Of a DNA stretch of 64,000 nucleotides, positions 25,736-38,262 are shown piece after piece. Both the position numbers and the translations under genes were made by a program. Within the stretch, counting starts at the first letter, position 1. Every line of letters starts with the position of its first letter. This DNA comes from Ceratodon purpureus (taxonomy: Eukaryota; Streptophyta; Bryopsida; Pseudoditrichales; Ditrichaceae), in NCBI GenBank assembly GCA_014871385.1, contig CM026430.1, positions 3,947,040 through 4,011,039 of the forward strand, in the 5' to 3' direction. The notes under the pieces are model-generated. The model did no database searches. It was not told where the DNA came from and worked only from the letters and a program-made list of their open reading frames with translations.

Positions 25736-26314
25736 TCGTCCTCAGCTCCCAACACCCTTCCGACCCTCACAACGTATAACGCTCTCGACATCATTTAATC
25801 GACGAGTCACGAATGTGGAACTTGAAGAGGAAGGGACCTGTATAGGAACACAAAAGAGCTAAGAATGAAATTGTATCTCATGTTGTGTACCTCCATTACT
25901 TAATCTGGTTGAAATTTTTAGATTTGCAGGGTGCCATGAGTCCATAGTTTGTAGGAGTATGAGTAATCGATTTACTAGTTTATTTTAAATGTTTTGTACC
26001 ACCCAGACGTTATCCTTGCTTTTTCTTTGATCAGTTTAGATATGCTCTCCATCTCCAGTTGCAGCAAGCTCACTGAAAGCTGAGACTTGTGAAATTAAGC
26101 CGTTCTGTTTAGGATCCTGCTTCCAAGGTGCACAAGATTATCTGGCTATCTCTGACGTCGGTGAGTGATAATCAAAGTGCAAGTGGAGGTGAAGGTTTTC
26201 GAACTAGTGAAGTAGCGTCAGAGAATGCTACAAATTGGTTAACCAGGGTACCGACTCACCGACTTGGGCAGAAACTTTAACCCACTTTTCTAGGCTTCAC
26301 AAGTTCACAGGACT

Positions 26315-26677
26315 ATGGCTGCACTACAGGGAGCGAGAGTGGAGTCCCAGGGCAAGAGGAATGTGAAGGTGTCCAAGTGCCAGAGACCCAAACGGTGCTG
26401 TGCGTTGGAGCCGGTGTTGGAGCACTGTGAGTTAGCCGATAGCAACCCCCAGCAATGCAGTCAAGCTGCCCAGAACGTCATGAGTCAGAAACTGAACATC
26501 CCCTTGCGCATCCTGTCCAAGCTTCGAGACGGTTATGTGAAGCTCATGAACGAGATGGCCTCCAGTGCAGACTTGTCTGGAGCTTCGACCTTCTACGGAG
26601 CCACTGGCCCAGGTACTGACTACCGAGCGTCCAACATGGTCGTCACCTCCAGCGGAAGACCAACTTCTGTTTCTTAG
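26315..26677 (+). CDS. Unrecognised 120-residue basic protein, copy B
   Basis: Paralogue of the gene at 11838, differing by one inserted Leu codon (CTA after GCA), one Gly-to-Ala change near the N-terminus and two silent changes. The flanking kilobase on each side is also almost identical, so the duplication is recent or has been homogenised by gene conversion. The function is unknown; the protein is small, basic and Cys-containing, with no membrane segment. The preserved frame and the pattern of changes argue for a real gene on this strand. Confidence 0.7.
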   Translation: MAALQGARVESQGKRNVKVSKCQRPKRCCALEPVLEHCELADSNPQQCSQAAQNVMSQKLNIPLRILSKLRDGYVKLMNEMASSADLSGASTFYGATGPGTDYRASNMVVTSSGRPTSVS

Positions 26678-27704
26678 ACTCTTATATTTGTACACAGACA
26701 GGATCTGTGGTTTATTTTTGGGCACAAAAGTGGACTGGTGAGGTTGCTTCAGTTGGAAACCACGTCCTCATATAATTCTCTAATGTGTGCTGGAGGGACT
26801 TAGATTGGGTTTCCATGTAGTATCATTCACCGTAAGGTTCCTTAGGCTTATGCTAGTGACTAGGTTCCAAAATCTAATGGGTTCTAGAGAAGTCTATTGG
26901 GATTTAATTTGGAGAACCCGTTGCTCAAGAGAATGAGATTTGCAGGAATTAGTAAGTTTAGTCACCGACTCTGTGGCATGGAAATATACGCTTGGAGTAG
27001 AAAGTACTCTGATAGCACGCTCTACATAGAGATCGCCATGGTTTAGAAATATTGATCTGATGTATGGGACGTAATCATCATCTAGAAATGTATTATAGTT
27101 AGATGCCGCCGTGCTGGCATGTAAAAATGAGAAGCATTTTCAAGGCCGTTAGTCTCATGATGTGTTTGATCCTCGTTGTGTCACTTGAGCTTTCTTGTAT
27201 AATGTTCTGCTTGAGTTGCCGTTCTTCAGCAGCACAGTAGCAGGATCTACTTACCCTTCTCTTCGGAGAGTAAACGATTAAGTGCATCAAACTGCATTTT
27301 CTGCTTCCAATGCTTGTGTCTTATGTTGTGCACCTTAAATTGTTGATTTTATGGAAGATTTGAGTTTCTTAGGGTCTGTTTGCGATGATTAGATGATATG
27401 TGCTTCATTGATGCCTCATACGGTAGATACTTCATTTCAGGAGGTGATAAAAAAAACACAAGATAAAACAGAGGATGAATCAGTTTCATCTTAAAACATT
27501 GTATCTCATGGTGTGTACCTCCAATACTTAATCTGGTTGAAATTTTTAGGTTTGTAGCGTGCAATGAGTCCAAAACACTTATTAGTTATTAGTTTACTTA
27601 TTTGTTTTAAAATTTTGAAGAGTAAAAAAAGACTCTATTTGCAGGTGAAGAAGAAAAATGCAACGTTAGTTCATTTCAAGTGGAGCTACTTCCATGGAGC
27701 TTAA

Positions 27705-28861
27705 CCCCTAAAGGCTATGAGACCATATTGTGGCCGTAGCACTTCTAGACATGCTATTCTAAGGTTTCATAATGTAATTATTTTCTATTTTTTTACTCTA
27801 TGTAGCTTTTAATGGTAACTTTCCAATGGGACAAATTTCAAAACATTTGGAGTTACGATGGAAAGGTTATGAATTTTAGAAGAATCAGCTCTAAATTCAG
27901 GCACCAATAATCAATCAAAATCTGCCATTTTGTGCCCAAGTTGCCCCTCATTTAAAAGGGCAAAAAGTGACAAGAGAACTTTTTAAAGTACAGACACTTG
28001 CAAAACGATGGGCCGAATAATTTTTCATTTATATACATTCATGACAGTTTTCATCCAATAGAAATTTTCATCTAATTAATCATTTCCATCTAAAGAGGTT
28101 GCTGATTTTTTCATCCAAATGACATTTATCATTGAGAGCTTATTTTCATCCAAAAACCATTTTCATCTACACAACGTATTTCATCCAATCTTCATTTTTC
28201 ATCCAAACTTAATACATTTCATCCAATATCTATGATGTGGCAAGGGTCCATCGATAGGCCCCCTTTACCTAAAGTGGCCTTTGAAATAAAAGGAAAATAT
28301 ACAATTTATATTTCAAAAAATTCTACAAATTTTAGATCTATGTAATTTATTGTGCTTCTTTCCCTCATTGACATCAATCTAATAACCGTTTGGATTTTCA
28401 ATTAGTCATTTTTAGATTACTCTTTAATAATTTTTAATTTTGGAGAATGTAAGGTAATTTCAGCACACACCCTTTCACAAAATCAAAGATTATTTCCACT
28501 TTTGGAGCATGTGTGAGGCTCAAACTTTGTGAGCTTATATCTAACTTCCATACTTAAAGGAATTGATGATCCTCCATGCATCAAATGTGTTCGCAAAGTA
28601 TAGTTTTTGGGGATCAAAATTTAAGTAAACTCTACTGGCACTGTAAAAAAAAACTTTCATAATGACTTCAAATGTTACAATCTCACAATATGTGAAGTGG
28701 ATTGATCTCAAAATTTGTTTATACCTTTTTGAATAAGGTAAGTACAAGATCCTATGGTGAAATATTTAATTTCATATTTCAATTTAGAAAACATTGGTTT
28801 ATATTAGGAGGTGTATGTTTTTGGCAATTTTGGCTCCAAAAACACCAAGGGTCTTCAGGGA
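27705..28861. mobile_element. TTAA-bounded element, paralogue of 13476-16355
   Basis: The left end is TTAA-CCCCTAAAGG and the right end CTTCAGGGA-TTAA. It carries no hAT insertion, so it preserves the empty site for the element at 13872. It contains an extra block rich in TTTCATCCAA (28026-28240) that copy 1 lacks. Confidence 0.6.
28026..28240 (+). repeat. Interspersed TTTCATCCAA motif array
   Basis: About ten occurrences of TTTCATC(C/T)A(A/T) or close variants, spaced about 17-30 bases apart by unrelated AT-rich sequence. The paralogous place in copy 1 has none. Confidence 0.7.
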
Positions 28862-28891
28862 TTAAAACATTGGAGCAAAGAAGTAATTTAA

Positions 28892-29763
28892 CCCCCAAAG
28901 TTCTGAGGGTATTTTTCATCAAAACTGCCTCAAAACACCCCCTCTTCAAAGCAATGTGGATTTTGCAAACTTGGGGTCTTAATTAGTACATCTAACCGTA
29001 AGATCTTTGTAGCTAACTTTTATGTCTACATTCCCATTAAATCTCACACACTCATTCCTCACCAATTGCAAGATCATAACGTTCAAAGTTGAAAAACAAG
29101 TTTTTTTTCCCTGCGCAAAAAGGGGACAGCAGATTTTTGAAGGCCCAAAAAACCATTTTTTAAAGTAGATATGGAATGGTTCTCTCCATATTCTTGTTCC
29201 TAAGTGAGTTAGGTACATGTCCAAAAAATATCATATTCAAAAAAGTTGTGGAAGGTTTCCAAAAAAATCATTTTCCGCTAGGGGGTATACTGAAATTTAC
29301 AAACAAAGGCCATTTTTTGACATTAAAAGTAGCACATGAAAAAAAATTGGATTAGAAATCTGAACAGTGGGAACATGCTCTACTGCCTTCTCTATATATA
29401 GAAATTTTTGTTTTTGAAAAATATCAAAATCTCAATTTTTGGTGGAATTTCAAAGTTTTTTCGTTGGGCAGATTTTGGTAATTTTGGGCAGTTTTGGGCA
29501 GTTTTGGGCAGTTTTGGGCAGAATCTGCTGCATTCATTGTCATTCTCATTGGCTAACTGACTGCCTTTGGAGGAGCTTTTGCGGTTCAGAGGTGAAAAAC
29601 TTTTCACTCCGACATTGGAATTGAGAATGAAAAATACCGACACGAAGTTCTCACTAAGGCCTACTTTCATTAAAATTTTCATAAAATCTAAGTTTAAATT
29701 GCATTTGTAGGTACATGCCCAAACTCCAAAAAAGCCCCACTTTGCCAAATTGTCCTTTAGGTG
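28892..29763 (-). mobile_element. TTAA-flanked non-autonomous element, copy 2 (872 bp)
   Basis: Inverted relative to the copy at 9679. It is flanked by TTAA at 28888-28891 and 29764-29767. The empty site in copy 1 reads GAAGTAATTCAAATCAACAA (near 16373), which equals the two flanks joined with one TTAA-equivalent, here TCAA. The GGGCAGTTTT internal array is at about 29484-29520. Confidence 0.85.
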
Positions 29764-29767
29764 TTAA

Positions 29768-31691
29768 ATCAACAAGAGTCTTTTGTAATCATTCATTTTC
29801 TTGCATATGGTTTTTATAGCCTTTTAGTGTTGGTTACCAATATTTTTAGACTTTTAAAAATTCACCAAGAAACCAATACAATTGCAATAATTTAAATTTA
29901 TTTTCCATCAACTTTGTATATATTCTCTTCTCAAATTATTCCATTTAATGAGCATAAAGACTTGAAAGTGGTGGACTTTAATTTTATTTTTTTATTTTTT
30001 TAATGTGCTCAGATTTAAAGTACCAAACTTTGATATAGCTTCCTATTCTATCTTCTTAGACCTTACAGAAATGCTTAACTACTAATGTGTTGCTTTGAAA
30101 TAGACTATTTTGTTGTAATTATTACTTAGGTACCTATTGCATTAAAGAGTTTATCTTTGCAAATTTTACTACTATGATTAATCTTTATTCAATGTAATAT
30201 TCCTTGTTGTACTTTACATCTTTAGTAAAAAGTGCAAAGTTCTATAACGCATTTTAAAATTGATATGAATGGTTTTCTTAATAGGCTAAAATATTCAAAT
30301 AATTCAAATAATACCAAATTATCACCAAAATTTAGATTTTTTAAAGTGGTAGTATATACATGTCTTCATGTATTGCATTTATAAGATTGATTTATTTCTT
30401 TTCTTAACTGGATGAAATTTAATGTGAAATGCTTAGCTTAGTCATTGTTATTGATCATGTCATTTAAAGGTTCAACTCATCCAAGACAACTTGGGTTTAT
30501 ACTTACAAAAAAATAAACTGTTAGAGGTAAGGGTCTTAGAAGGTCGATAAAAGTAGTCTAATAAATGATAGTCTATAATAATCAAGAGCCATAATAAAGA
30601 AAATAATCCATTTGCCTTAGTCACTTCTCTACGTACATAGTGGAAATTGATCCTAAATCCAAATACCTTTAAAAGCAAAACTTTGCAAAAAGAAACATTC
30701 ATTAAATGTTAGGGTATTGTTGAGATGTGTAGTCATGGATTGAGCTTTTCTATTATACCCATTAGCAACTTGCTTTGAACTTATTTGAATAAAATAAATT
30801 ACAATAACTTGATGTAATAAGCCTATATTGATAAATGTTTGAAGTACTACCACATAATGACAATGTCAGTCATTGTAGAATCATATATCTAAACACTCCA
30901 ATTTAATTATTGGCATTTTCAACCTCCGCCGCAAAATCCCCACATGCCACATAGGTACCTAACTCAAAGGTATATTCTCATTTAATTCCACTATAATAAT
31001 CCACCTCTTTCAATCAACCACTAAAAAAAAAGATTTTACTGTATATAGGTAAATAATGGAGTTCCGACGTTGGACCTCTATTTGCCAAATGCCCGCCCTC
31101 CCCTCCATCCTCCATCCATACCTTCCTTCTCCCTTCACTAATGCCAAGCGTTACTCCTCTAGAGATTTTGCTCCTAACTCTCCTAACTCTCCTAAACACT
31201 GCTCTAAACCCTTGTACGCCTTGGCGTGAGCAATCCTCACTCATTCCGTACTCTATCTTCTCTAGTTTACTTCTCCCTTCCTCGTAAGCTTTAGATTTGA
31301 GTTTTAACATCAAAAGACAAGTTCTTTCCCTCAGCCAACATCCTTGACACCACCACAAAAGGAATTTGTGACTTAATTTAGTGTCTTCTAAAAGCTAGGA
31401 CCAAATGGTGTTCTGGAATTCTTGACGGTCAAATTAAACTATTATGAATCCTATTGTTTTCTGTAGTAAAACCTTGCAAATGATATCAACAACCATATAA
31501 TTTTCAATTCAAAGTTTACAAATCCAAGGTTTGGAGTGCTTTGTAGATAATCCAAAGATCATCAAGTTTTTTGCATCCTTGCAATCTACAAGAAGACCAC
31601 TACCAAATCTGTTTTACTATATATAACAACTCAATTTACTTTCATTATAAGGAATTAGAAAAAATCTAAAAACTTCATCGTCCTTAAGATA
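29768..31691. other. AT-rich body of duplication copy 2, no supported gene
   Basis: Collinear with about 16370-18324 of copy 1. No gene recognised. Confidence 0.5.
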
Positions 31692-31695
31692 TTAA

Positions 31696-31926
31696 TCCCA
31701 AAAATACCACAAAACCCAAAGTGGGTTGCAGAAACTTCGGCAAGCTACCACAGTTAGGATTTTTAATATTTTTTGAAAAGATGTTTTTTATCAACATGAT
31801 AAATCGTAATCTTTTTGGGATTGAATTTTCAGCATTCAAAAAAAATAAAAATAAAGAAGGATTTCTTTGAAATTTTCAGCATTTAAGAAGTGAAAATTGG
31901 CAAAAACAAGGCTGGAGTTTTAGGGG
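31696..31926. mobile_element. Short TTAA-flanked element (231 bp)
   Basis: It starts TCCCAAAAATACC and ends GTTTTAGGGG, between TTAA at 31692-31695 and 31927-31930. The empty site in copy 1 has a single TTAA (18325-18328, AAGATGTTAAAGACATTATT). No coding frame. Confidence 0.8.
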
Positions 31927-32739
31927 TTAAAGACATTATTTAAATCCACTACTTCCACTTTTTTACCTTCGCAACAAAATAATATTAAGTGCTACATACA
32001 ATCTTATTCTTGTTTCTTTTTGTGGTTTTAAATAATTCAATCATGCTTGGAACTAATGATGTAGTTACTTCAATGGATGTTTCAACTCTTGTGAATCTAG
32101 AAGAAATTTCTTTTCTTCCACAAATTATCTTTATTATTCCAACAAAAGATTTTAAATCAACACATGTTTTCTGAGTTCCATTGACAAATCCACTGCCTCA
32201 CACTAAAATCCATCTTCATTCACGATTGAATCTAATCTTAATTGTGCAAGATAAATGGTTGAAATGCCATTTCTTTCTCTCCTTGGTTGAGTTTTGGGAC
32301 AAATGAAAACAATGCCTTCTTACTTTCAAGTCTACACACCATTTTCTTTTCTTAGATTCATCATTACTTGTAATGAAATTGAACTATCAAATTGTTATGT
32401 CAATGTTTTGGTTTTGAATGATGACACATGATACTCTGTACTTGAAATTGAATCGAATTTCAATAAATCCTTTATGGGCTTGTAGATTACAAAGTCCCTA
32501 TTAATGATAAGTTATTATTTGATTCTACCATGGATGTAGTTATCTAGTAATCATACAAATTAGAAAAGCATATGATTGAATCAAATTGTAAGTTGGGGAT
32601 GTTTCATAAATAAATACAATAAATCAATCCATGAAAGACACTATTATATAATATACCATGCAAAAAATACAACAAAGTATGTTATTAGCTGCATTCTAAC
32701 ATAATACACAACATTGTTGAAATCCAACAAAAAAAATAA

Positions 32740-32744
<5 letters not shown>

Positions 32745-32807
<63 letters not shown>
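32745..32807. repeat. (TA)n microsatellite
   Basis: More than 60 bases of uninterrupted TA repeat, followed to about 32880 by imperfect TATG/TATA repeats. The Tyr/Ile-rich open frames across it are artefacts. Confidence 0.97.
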
Positions 32808-32810
<3 letters not shown>

Positions 32811-32912
32811 TGTGTATATATATATGTATATAAATATGTATGTATATATATACATATACATATTTGCTTTTGAATATATATTCACTATCAATAAATTTGT
32901 AAAGTTGATTTT

Positions 32913-33914
32913 TTGATTTTTGATTTTTTGATTTTTTAACCCCTAAAGGACAATCATCCACATTTGGGCTTTTTTGGAATTTGGGCATGTACCTATGAAT
33001 GCAATTTACATCGCGATTTTCTGAAATTTTTATTGAAGGTGGGCCGTTCGGAGATCCTCGTGTAGGTATTTTTATTTTTCAATTCCGACATCGGGATCAA
33101 AAGTTATGAAGGTTTAAGTGTCAAACGCTGCTCGTAGGGCAGCTGCTGAACCACTGTGAATGCAGCAAATTCTGCCCAGAACTGCCCAAAACTGCCCAAA
33201 ATTGCGAAAATCTGCGAAAATCTGCCCAAAGATGAAACTTTGAAATTCCACCAAAAATTGAGATTTTGATATTTTTCAAAAATAAAAATTTCTATGTATA
33301 GAGAAGGCAGTAGAGCATGTTCCCACCGTTTGGATTTTTAATCCAAATTTTTTTCATATGCTATTCTTATTGTCCAAAAACGGCCTTTGTTTGTGAATTT
33401 CAGCATACCCCCTAGTGGAAAATGATTTTTTTGAAAACCTTCCACAACTTTTTTGAATATAATTTTTTTTAATACAATTAGCTAACTTAGTCTTCTTTGA
33501 CGTGCATCAAAACCACCAAAATCCATAATGCAAAAAAATGGTTTTTTGGGCCTTCAAAACTCTGATGTCCCCTTTTTTCTCCGTGAAAAAAAACTTCTTT
33601 TCCTACTTTGAACGTTATGATCTTGCAATTAGTGAAGAATGAGTGTATGAGATTTGGTGGACATGTAGACATGGAAGTTAGCTACAAGATCTTACGGTTA
33701 GATGTACCAAAAATGATTCCAGGTTTGTAAAATCCGCCTTGCTTTGAAGAGGTGCTGTTTTGAGGCAGTTTTGATGAAAAATACCCTCAGAATTTTAGGG
33801 GTTAAAGCACAATGGATTACTTTTCGCAATCCGCGGCAAAGCTAACGAGTTGCTTTCGCAACCCATTGCCGAGGTTTCCATCCGGTACATGTGAGATTTT
33901 TACAGCCGATCGGA
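32913..33914 (-). mobile_element. SINE-like retroposon, interrupted by a TTAA element
   Basis: The 15-base sequence TGTAAAGTTGATTTT flanks the region at 32898-32912 and 33915-33929; copy 1 has a single TGTAAATTTGATTTT near 19165. Read on the minus strand, about 109 bases (33914 to 33806) would be followed by an A-rich tail of CAAAAAAT-type repeats (32935 to 32913), with the 862-bp TTAA element inserted between body and tail. No RNA polymerase III boxes were confidently found. Confidence 0.5.
32940..33801 (+). mobile_element. TTAA-flanked non-autonomous element, copy 3 (862 bp)
   Basis: It starts CCCCTAAAGGACAATC and ends AATTTTAGGGG, flanked by TTAA at 32936-32939 and 33802-33805. Same orientation as the copy at 9679, with CTGCCCAAAA repeats at about 33180-33205. 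Confidence 0.85.
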
Positions 33915-33929
33915 TGTAAAGTTGATTTT

Positions 33930-36900
33930 CATTTTGTACTCAAAATGCCTTGTAGTAGCCCAAAATTGCTTAGAATAATAAAATATAAATGACCATATTG
34001 ACAAAATTTTAATCTTTATGATATGGCATTCATAGACCTATGAATATAGTGTTGGCCTTGTTGCCCATGGACTTCCTTATGAGGGATGGATGCATATCAT
34101 TTATTCTTTTTATTTTAAAAATATTTCTTTACATAGGTGTTCGAGTTGACATTTTTTGGACTGCATTGTTTAGAATGCACGAATAGAAATATAGGCTGAT
34201 GTGCGTAAATGTAGACGACATGGTCCGTAAGACAAGGGAAGTTGATAGAGAAAAAAAAAGTTGTCATAAACAAAATATTGTTCCAACAAATGATTATTCA
34301 TTTTTTATAGGTGGAATACATACAAATTATGCTGCTATACAATCATATAAATTTCATTAAAAAAAACACAGAACTGAAGTACAACAACTTTCATCCAAAA
34401 ATAATCAAGACATATTGCATACAAGACAACATATGTAATATAAGGTAGGGTATACAATTCAAATTCAATACAATAAGACAATGTTTCTACAAGGATAGGT
34501 CTTAAAATTCACAATGACAATAATAAAGAAAAGAAATCCCTTACATATAAATTGACGGATTCATGTGAAATAAACACTGTGGCCGAATATCTTGACATAT
34601 TTTCAAATTCAATTTTCTCCTAGGCATACTACATTGAAAATTGAAAAACTATGAAAACCTTGCAAATTACTATCATGCATCTCTAATTTAAAAGTAAGAA
34701 TCATTCAACACTTTACTAGGTCCATTTGGTGAAAATGACTCTAGCGTTTCATCAAGAAATAAATGATTGCATTGCCAAATTTCACACCAAATATTCAGCT
34801 ACTCTTCCAACATAATAATCAACGAAAGAATAATAGTCAACTCTTGAATTTTGGACCAATGCACATCCTATACATGATAAAATCAAATGCAAAGTACTAA
34901 TTCCGTGCAATATAGCCAAAACCTAATTCAGAAATCAAACAATGAATCCCGGTAGCAAATATCTTATCATATTTCTCTAAATCAGAATCACAAGTAACAA
35001 ATTACTTCCAGAAACCAAGACCACAGCTTGTATTAGGCCAATTCTGGGCAATGACGCTTAAGAGTGAAACCAACACCATAGCTTGTATTAGGCCAACATT
35101 TGGCAATGACACTTAGGAGCTAATACTGTAATTTCTATACAAACTTGATTGTTTGTCTTGAAGCTAAATCTATCCTTAATACTTCTTGTATTCCCAAGTT
35201 GCATTTATTGCCCATGAAAGACACACTTCCAATTGTCATTCAAAATTATGCAATAAGATATCCACTTTAAAGGATGAAAACAACTATTTTTTTGCCAATT
35301 ACAATCATAAAATATATTATGTATTTGAAAGCTACATTAACAACTTAATAAACATGATATATTTCTTAATTTGAAACCACCAAGATCCAAGTGTTGTAAT
35401 TGGTATAAACTAACATACATCAAGTGTAAGGTAGAAGGCAAAAGTAAAATTGCATTTTAGAGAAAAGAATAATTAGAGTAAGTGCACGTATATAGCATCT
35501 ACACATACAAAATAGAAGGCATAAAAAAAAATGCATTTAAAAGAAACAAGACATAGACAACTATTGGCAAGGTAACTCTAAATATGCAACGTTTAGAAGG
35601 GAGAAGAAAAAACGCATTTAAAGAAAAAGACAATAAAGGTGGTTGTTGATAGGTAGCTTCTACAAACTTTTTAATATAGAAGGCATAAGAAAAAAAATTG
35701 TTCAAAGAAAGATAGAGACGGGCTGCTGAGAATTGGCTCTCACAAATTATTTGATTGTTCATATAAGGTGTCTTCCTATCATGTACCTTGGGCTCTTGTA
35801 GTGCAGCACATTATAGACCAAGTCACACATTATTGACCAAGTTGGTTGAAAAGACTCATTAGCATGTTCCATGTAGGCCCCAGTCATGCATTAGTCATGC
35901 ATTATTGACCAGCCAACTCATTGAAAAGAAGATCTGCATGTTCCATGTAGGCCCCAATCAAATATAAAGTGGCTGACAAGCTGGTAGAAAAACAGATAAA
36001 TATGTTAGAAGTATACATCATAGATAGCGGATTTAATAGAATCAAACACCATATTAGCACCGCAAGACTTAGTCATTAGGTCCACGAACCACTAACCATC
36101 ATCCACAATAATTCCCAGTATCATCTAACTAGTATTTACAACAAGATTCAAAATCACTAATGACATGCACAAATCATCAGTAGCTTCATTGAACTAAACC
36201 AAAATAACTTTTTAAAGCAACAGAACATCAAAAGTAATTGCTAATTTATCCAAAAAGACCCGGTTTTATAGACAACAAGCACACAAGAAGTACAAACAGT
36301 AACCCTTACATATATTTTAAAAATCAAACCTAAATAAAGAGACTAATTTAACAGAGCTCTCATCACTTACATTCTTAAACAAACCACATCAACTCTAGTA
36401 TCCACAATTCTACTACACTACCCTTCTAAAACAAATCATCTACTATTGTATCCTTAATTCTAATTTCTAGCTCTAGAAATCCAAATCATGAGAGATGTGG
36501 AGTATTTAAACAAACCATAACTACATCTGGTCCTCTAATGCATGTGAATTGGACTCCATGTGCAGTCCTACTCTGACTCACCTATTGTTGGTTTAAGGTC
36601 GTGGTTGAAAGCATGTACACTACTGGCCAATTAGTAAATGAAGATAGTACAAAAGCTTGTGACTCAACCACTGTTGCTTTAAGGACGTGGTTGAAAGCAT
36701 CTCCACTACCTAACAAATAATAAATGGAAATAGTACAAAAGCTTGAGTTTGGTACTACAGCCAAGGGGACCACAGTTGTCACCCATAAACACAAATTGAT
36801 CTTTCCAATACTACATTTGCGCGGACCACGTTTCTCTCATGTGAAGGCATACTAGTTAAGTCTGTCAACATTTGCGCGGACCACGTTTCTCTCATGTGAA

Positions 36901-37100
36901 GACATATTAAGTCCGTCAGTATTGTAGTCGACAAGACTCCATGTGCCATGTACCAAAACACCGGTGGGTGAAAACTAAAGTCCTTTAAAGTCTCCCTAGC
37001 ATGTCTTGTTGATGAGCCAGCGTTGTCGATATTTCAAGTTCCACTACATCACTGGTTGGATCGTAGGGCCCGTGGGGCAGGGTAGGAGGCGTCTGAAAAT
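33930..37100. other. AT-rich body of duplication copy 2 (continued), no supported gene
   Basis: Collinear with about 19170-22130 of copy 1 until about 37000, where it jumps to sequence resembling 25077 onward. A small tandem duplication containing CTTGTATTAGGCCAA lies near 35026-35115. Confidence 0.45.
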
Positions 37101-37430
37101 TGTGAAGTATAAAGAATTGCTCTCTCACAACTAGAATCTCAACTTCCCATTGCCTTGTCCGCATTTCATCTTAGCTCTCTTTCATCTTAGCTCATTGTGT
37201 GTCTGAATGCACTTCCAAGCATGATTTTGTTCCTCCTTGTGTCACTAACTTCTATGGTCAGTTCTACTATATGCCTGCATACAGTTTGATTCTAGCTGTG
37301 TTATTTGTATTTTCGGGTTGGATGGCATCCTGGACAAAGTGGCTAACGGAGCAGGTTTGCGAGACATTTTCTTGGAGTCCCGCAAGGGTATTGGTAGTTG
37401 TGGAAGGAACTGAAAGCTCTCGTCGGGGTA

Positions 37431-37470
37431 GGATCACGCAGGTTGTTGTGCACAACAACATGCGTGATCC
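37431..37470 (+). repeat. Near-perfect 40-bp palindrome (hairpin locus, copy 2)
   Basis: GGATCACGCAGGTTGTTGTG is followed directly by its inverted copy with one mismatch (A at 37460). Imperfect pairing extends outward through GAAAGCTCTC (37412) and GAGAGCTTTC (37480). A conserved GTATAAAG lies at 37107. The loop present in copies at 25600 and 63657 is missing. Confidence 0.85.
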
Positions 37471-37643
37471 TGCCACGAGGAGAGCTTTCAATTCCGTCCA
37501 CAACTCCCAACCCCCTTTTGACCATCACAACGTATAACGCTCTCGACATCATTTAACCGAAGAATGTGGAATTTGAAGAGGAAGGGACCTGTATATGATC
37601 GCAAAAGAGCTAAGAATGAAATTGTATCTCGTGTACCTTCAAT

Positions 37644-37780
37644 CATGGTTGTCATAATAGACCGACCGTCCGTCAGTCCGTTAGTCCGTCATGGTGACAA
37701 GACAAACCCCCGCGTCCGTCACATAAGGGCGTTGACCAGTTGACTCACGGTAAGGGTAAAACGAATTTACCTAGCGCTGA
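37644..37780 (+). repeat. Left terminal and subterminal region of giant hAT
   Basis: Collinear with 13872-14007 of the small element, from the terminal inverted repeat through repeats of GTCCGT to CCTAGCGCTGA. The repeated CCGTCCGT/GTCCG motifs are likely subterminal binding sites, as is usual in hAT elements. Confidence 0.88.
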
Positions 37781-37787
37781 ATTAGTG

Positions 37788-38090
37788 CGGGCGCGAGCGC
37801 GATTACGGGCGCGAGCGAGTGGGCGCGAGCAAGACGACGGGCGCGAGCATCCGCGCGAACGCGATGTCACGGGCGCGCGCAGGAGTGCGGGAGAGCGAGG
37901 GCGCGTGCGTCGTTTCGGCCGCGCGCGTGCGCGTGCAAACGGGCGCGAGCGTCGCTGCGGGCGCGATCCAGTTGACGGTCGCGAGCACACTTATCGGGCG
38001 CGGTCATGTGGGCGCGAGCCTGGATCGGGCGCGTGCGTTCGAGCGAGTGCGCTGCATTGGGCGCCGGCGGTCGGGCGCGAGCGCTGCAGG
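37788..38090 (+). repeat. GGGCGCGAGC motif array 1 (left end)
   Basis: About 13 occurrences of GGGCGCG(A/T/C)(G/T)C in 300 bases, separated by 5-30 variable bases. The array is adjacent to the left subterminal region and downstream of the kinase gene. It is far more GC-rich than the surrounding DNA. Long Arg/Ala-rich open frames here are artefacts of the repeat. Confidence 0.9.
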
Positions 38091-38262
38091 TTAGTAGGGA
38101 AAGAGCGACATCGGGCAAAATGACAAGAGAGGAAGAGGGCAATTGAGAAGTGCAATGTTTATTGAAAAGTATTGCAAAATTGTGGCAGTAAACCACTTAC
38201 AAAAAATGTCCCCTCTTATGGAGAACTGAGAATATCACATTGTTGTCACTACTTTCCTACTT

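Larger units (their letters stand above)
11516..25990. repeat. Segmental duplication, copy 1
   Basis: The unit runs from the leader block GTACCACCCAGACGTTATCC through the 119-residue gene, then AT-rich DNA, to the hairpin locus and the block GTACCTCCATTACTTAATC. The same order recurs from 25990. The first 1.6 kb of copies 1 and 2 (11521-13226 and 25998-27712) is almost identical, while the rest is more diverged and differs by insertions. Copy-specific insertions are the hAT element at 13872, the foldback at 22974 and a 239-bp insert at 13227. Confidence 0.85.

Noticed and set aside
32644..32988. 114-codon minus-strand frame rich in Tyr and Ile
   Set aside because: It is a translation of the TA microsatellite.
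37788..38090. CRISPR-like repeat-spacer look of the GGGCGCGAGC array
   Set aside because: The repeats are only about 10 bases, the spacers are uneven, no cas genes are present and the context is a plant transposon.
37740..38196. Several long Arg/Ala-rich frames on both strands
   Set aside because: They are by-products of the GC-rich GGGCGCG motif array; the same happens at 40012-40536, 44279-45405 and 46099-46699.
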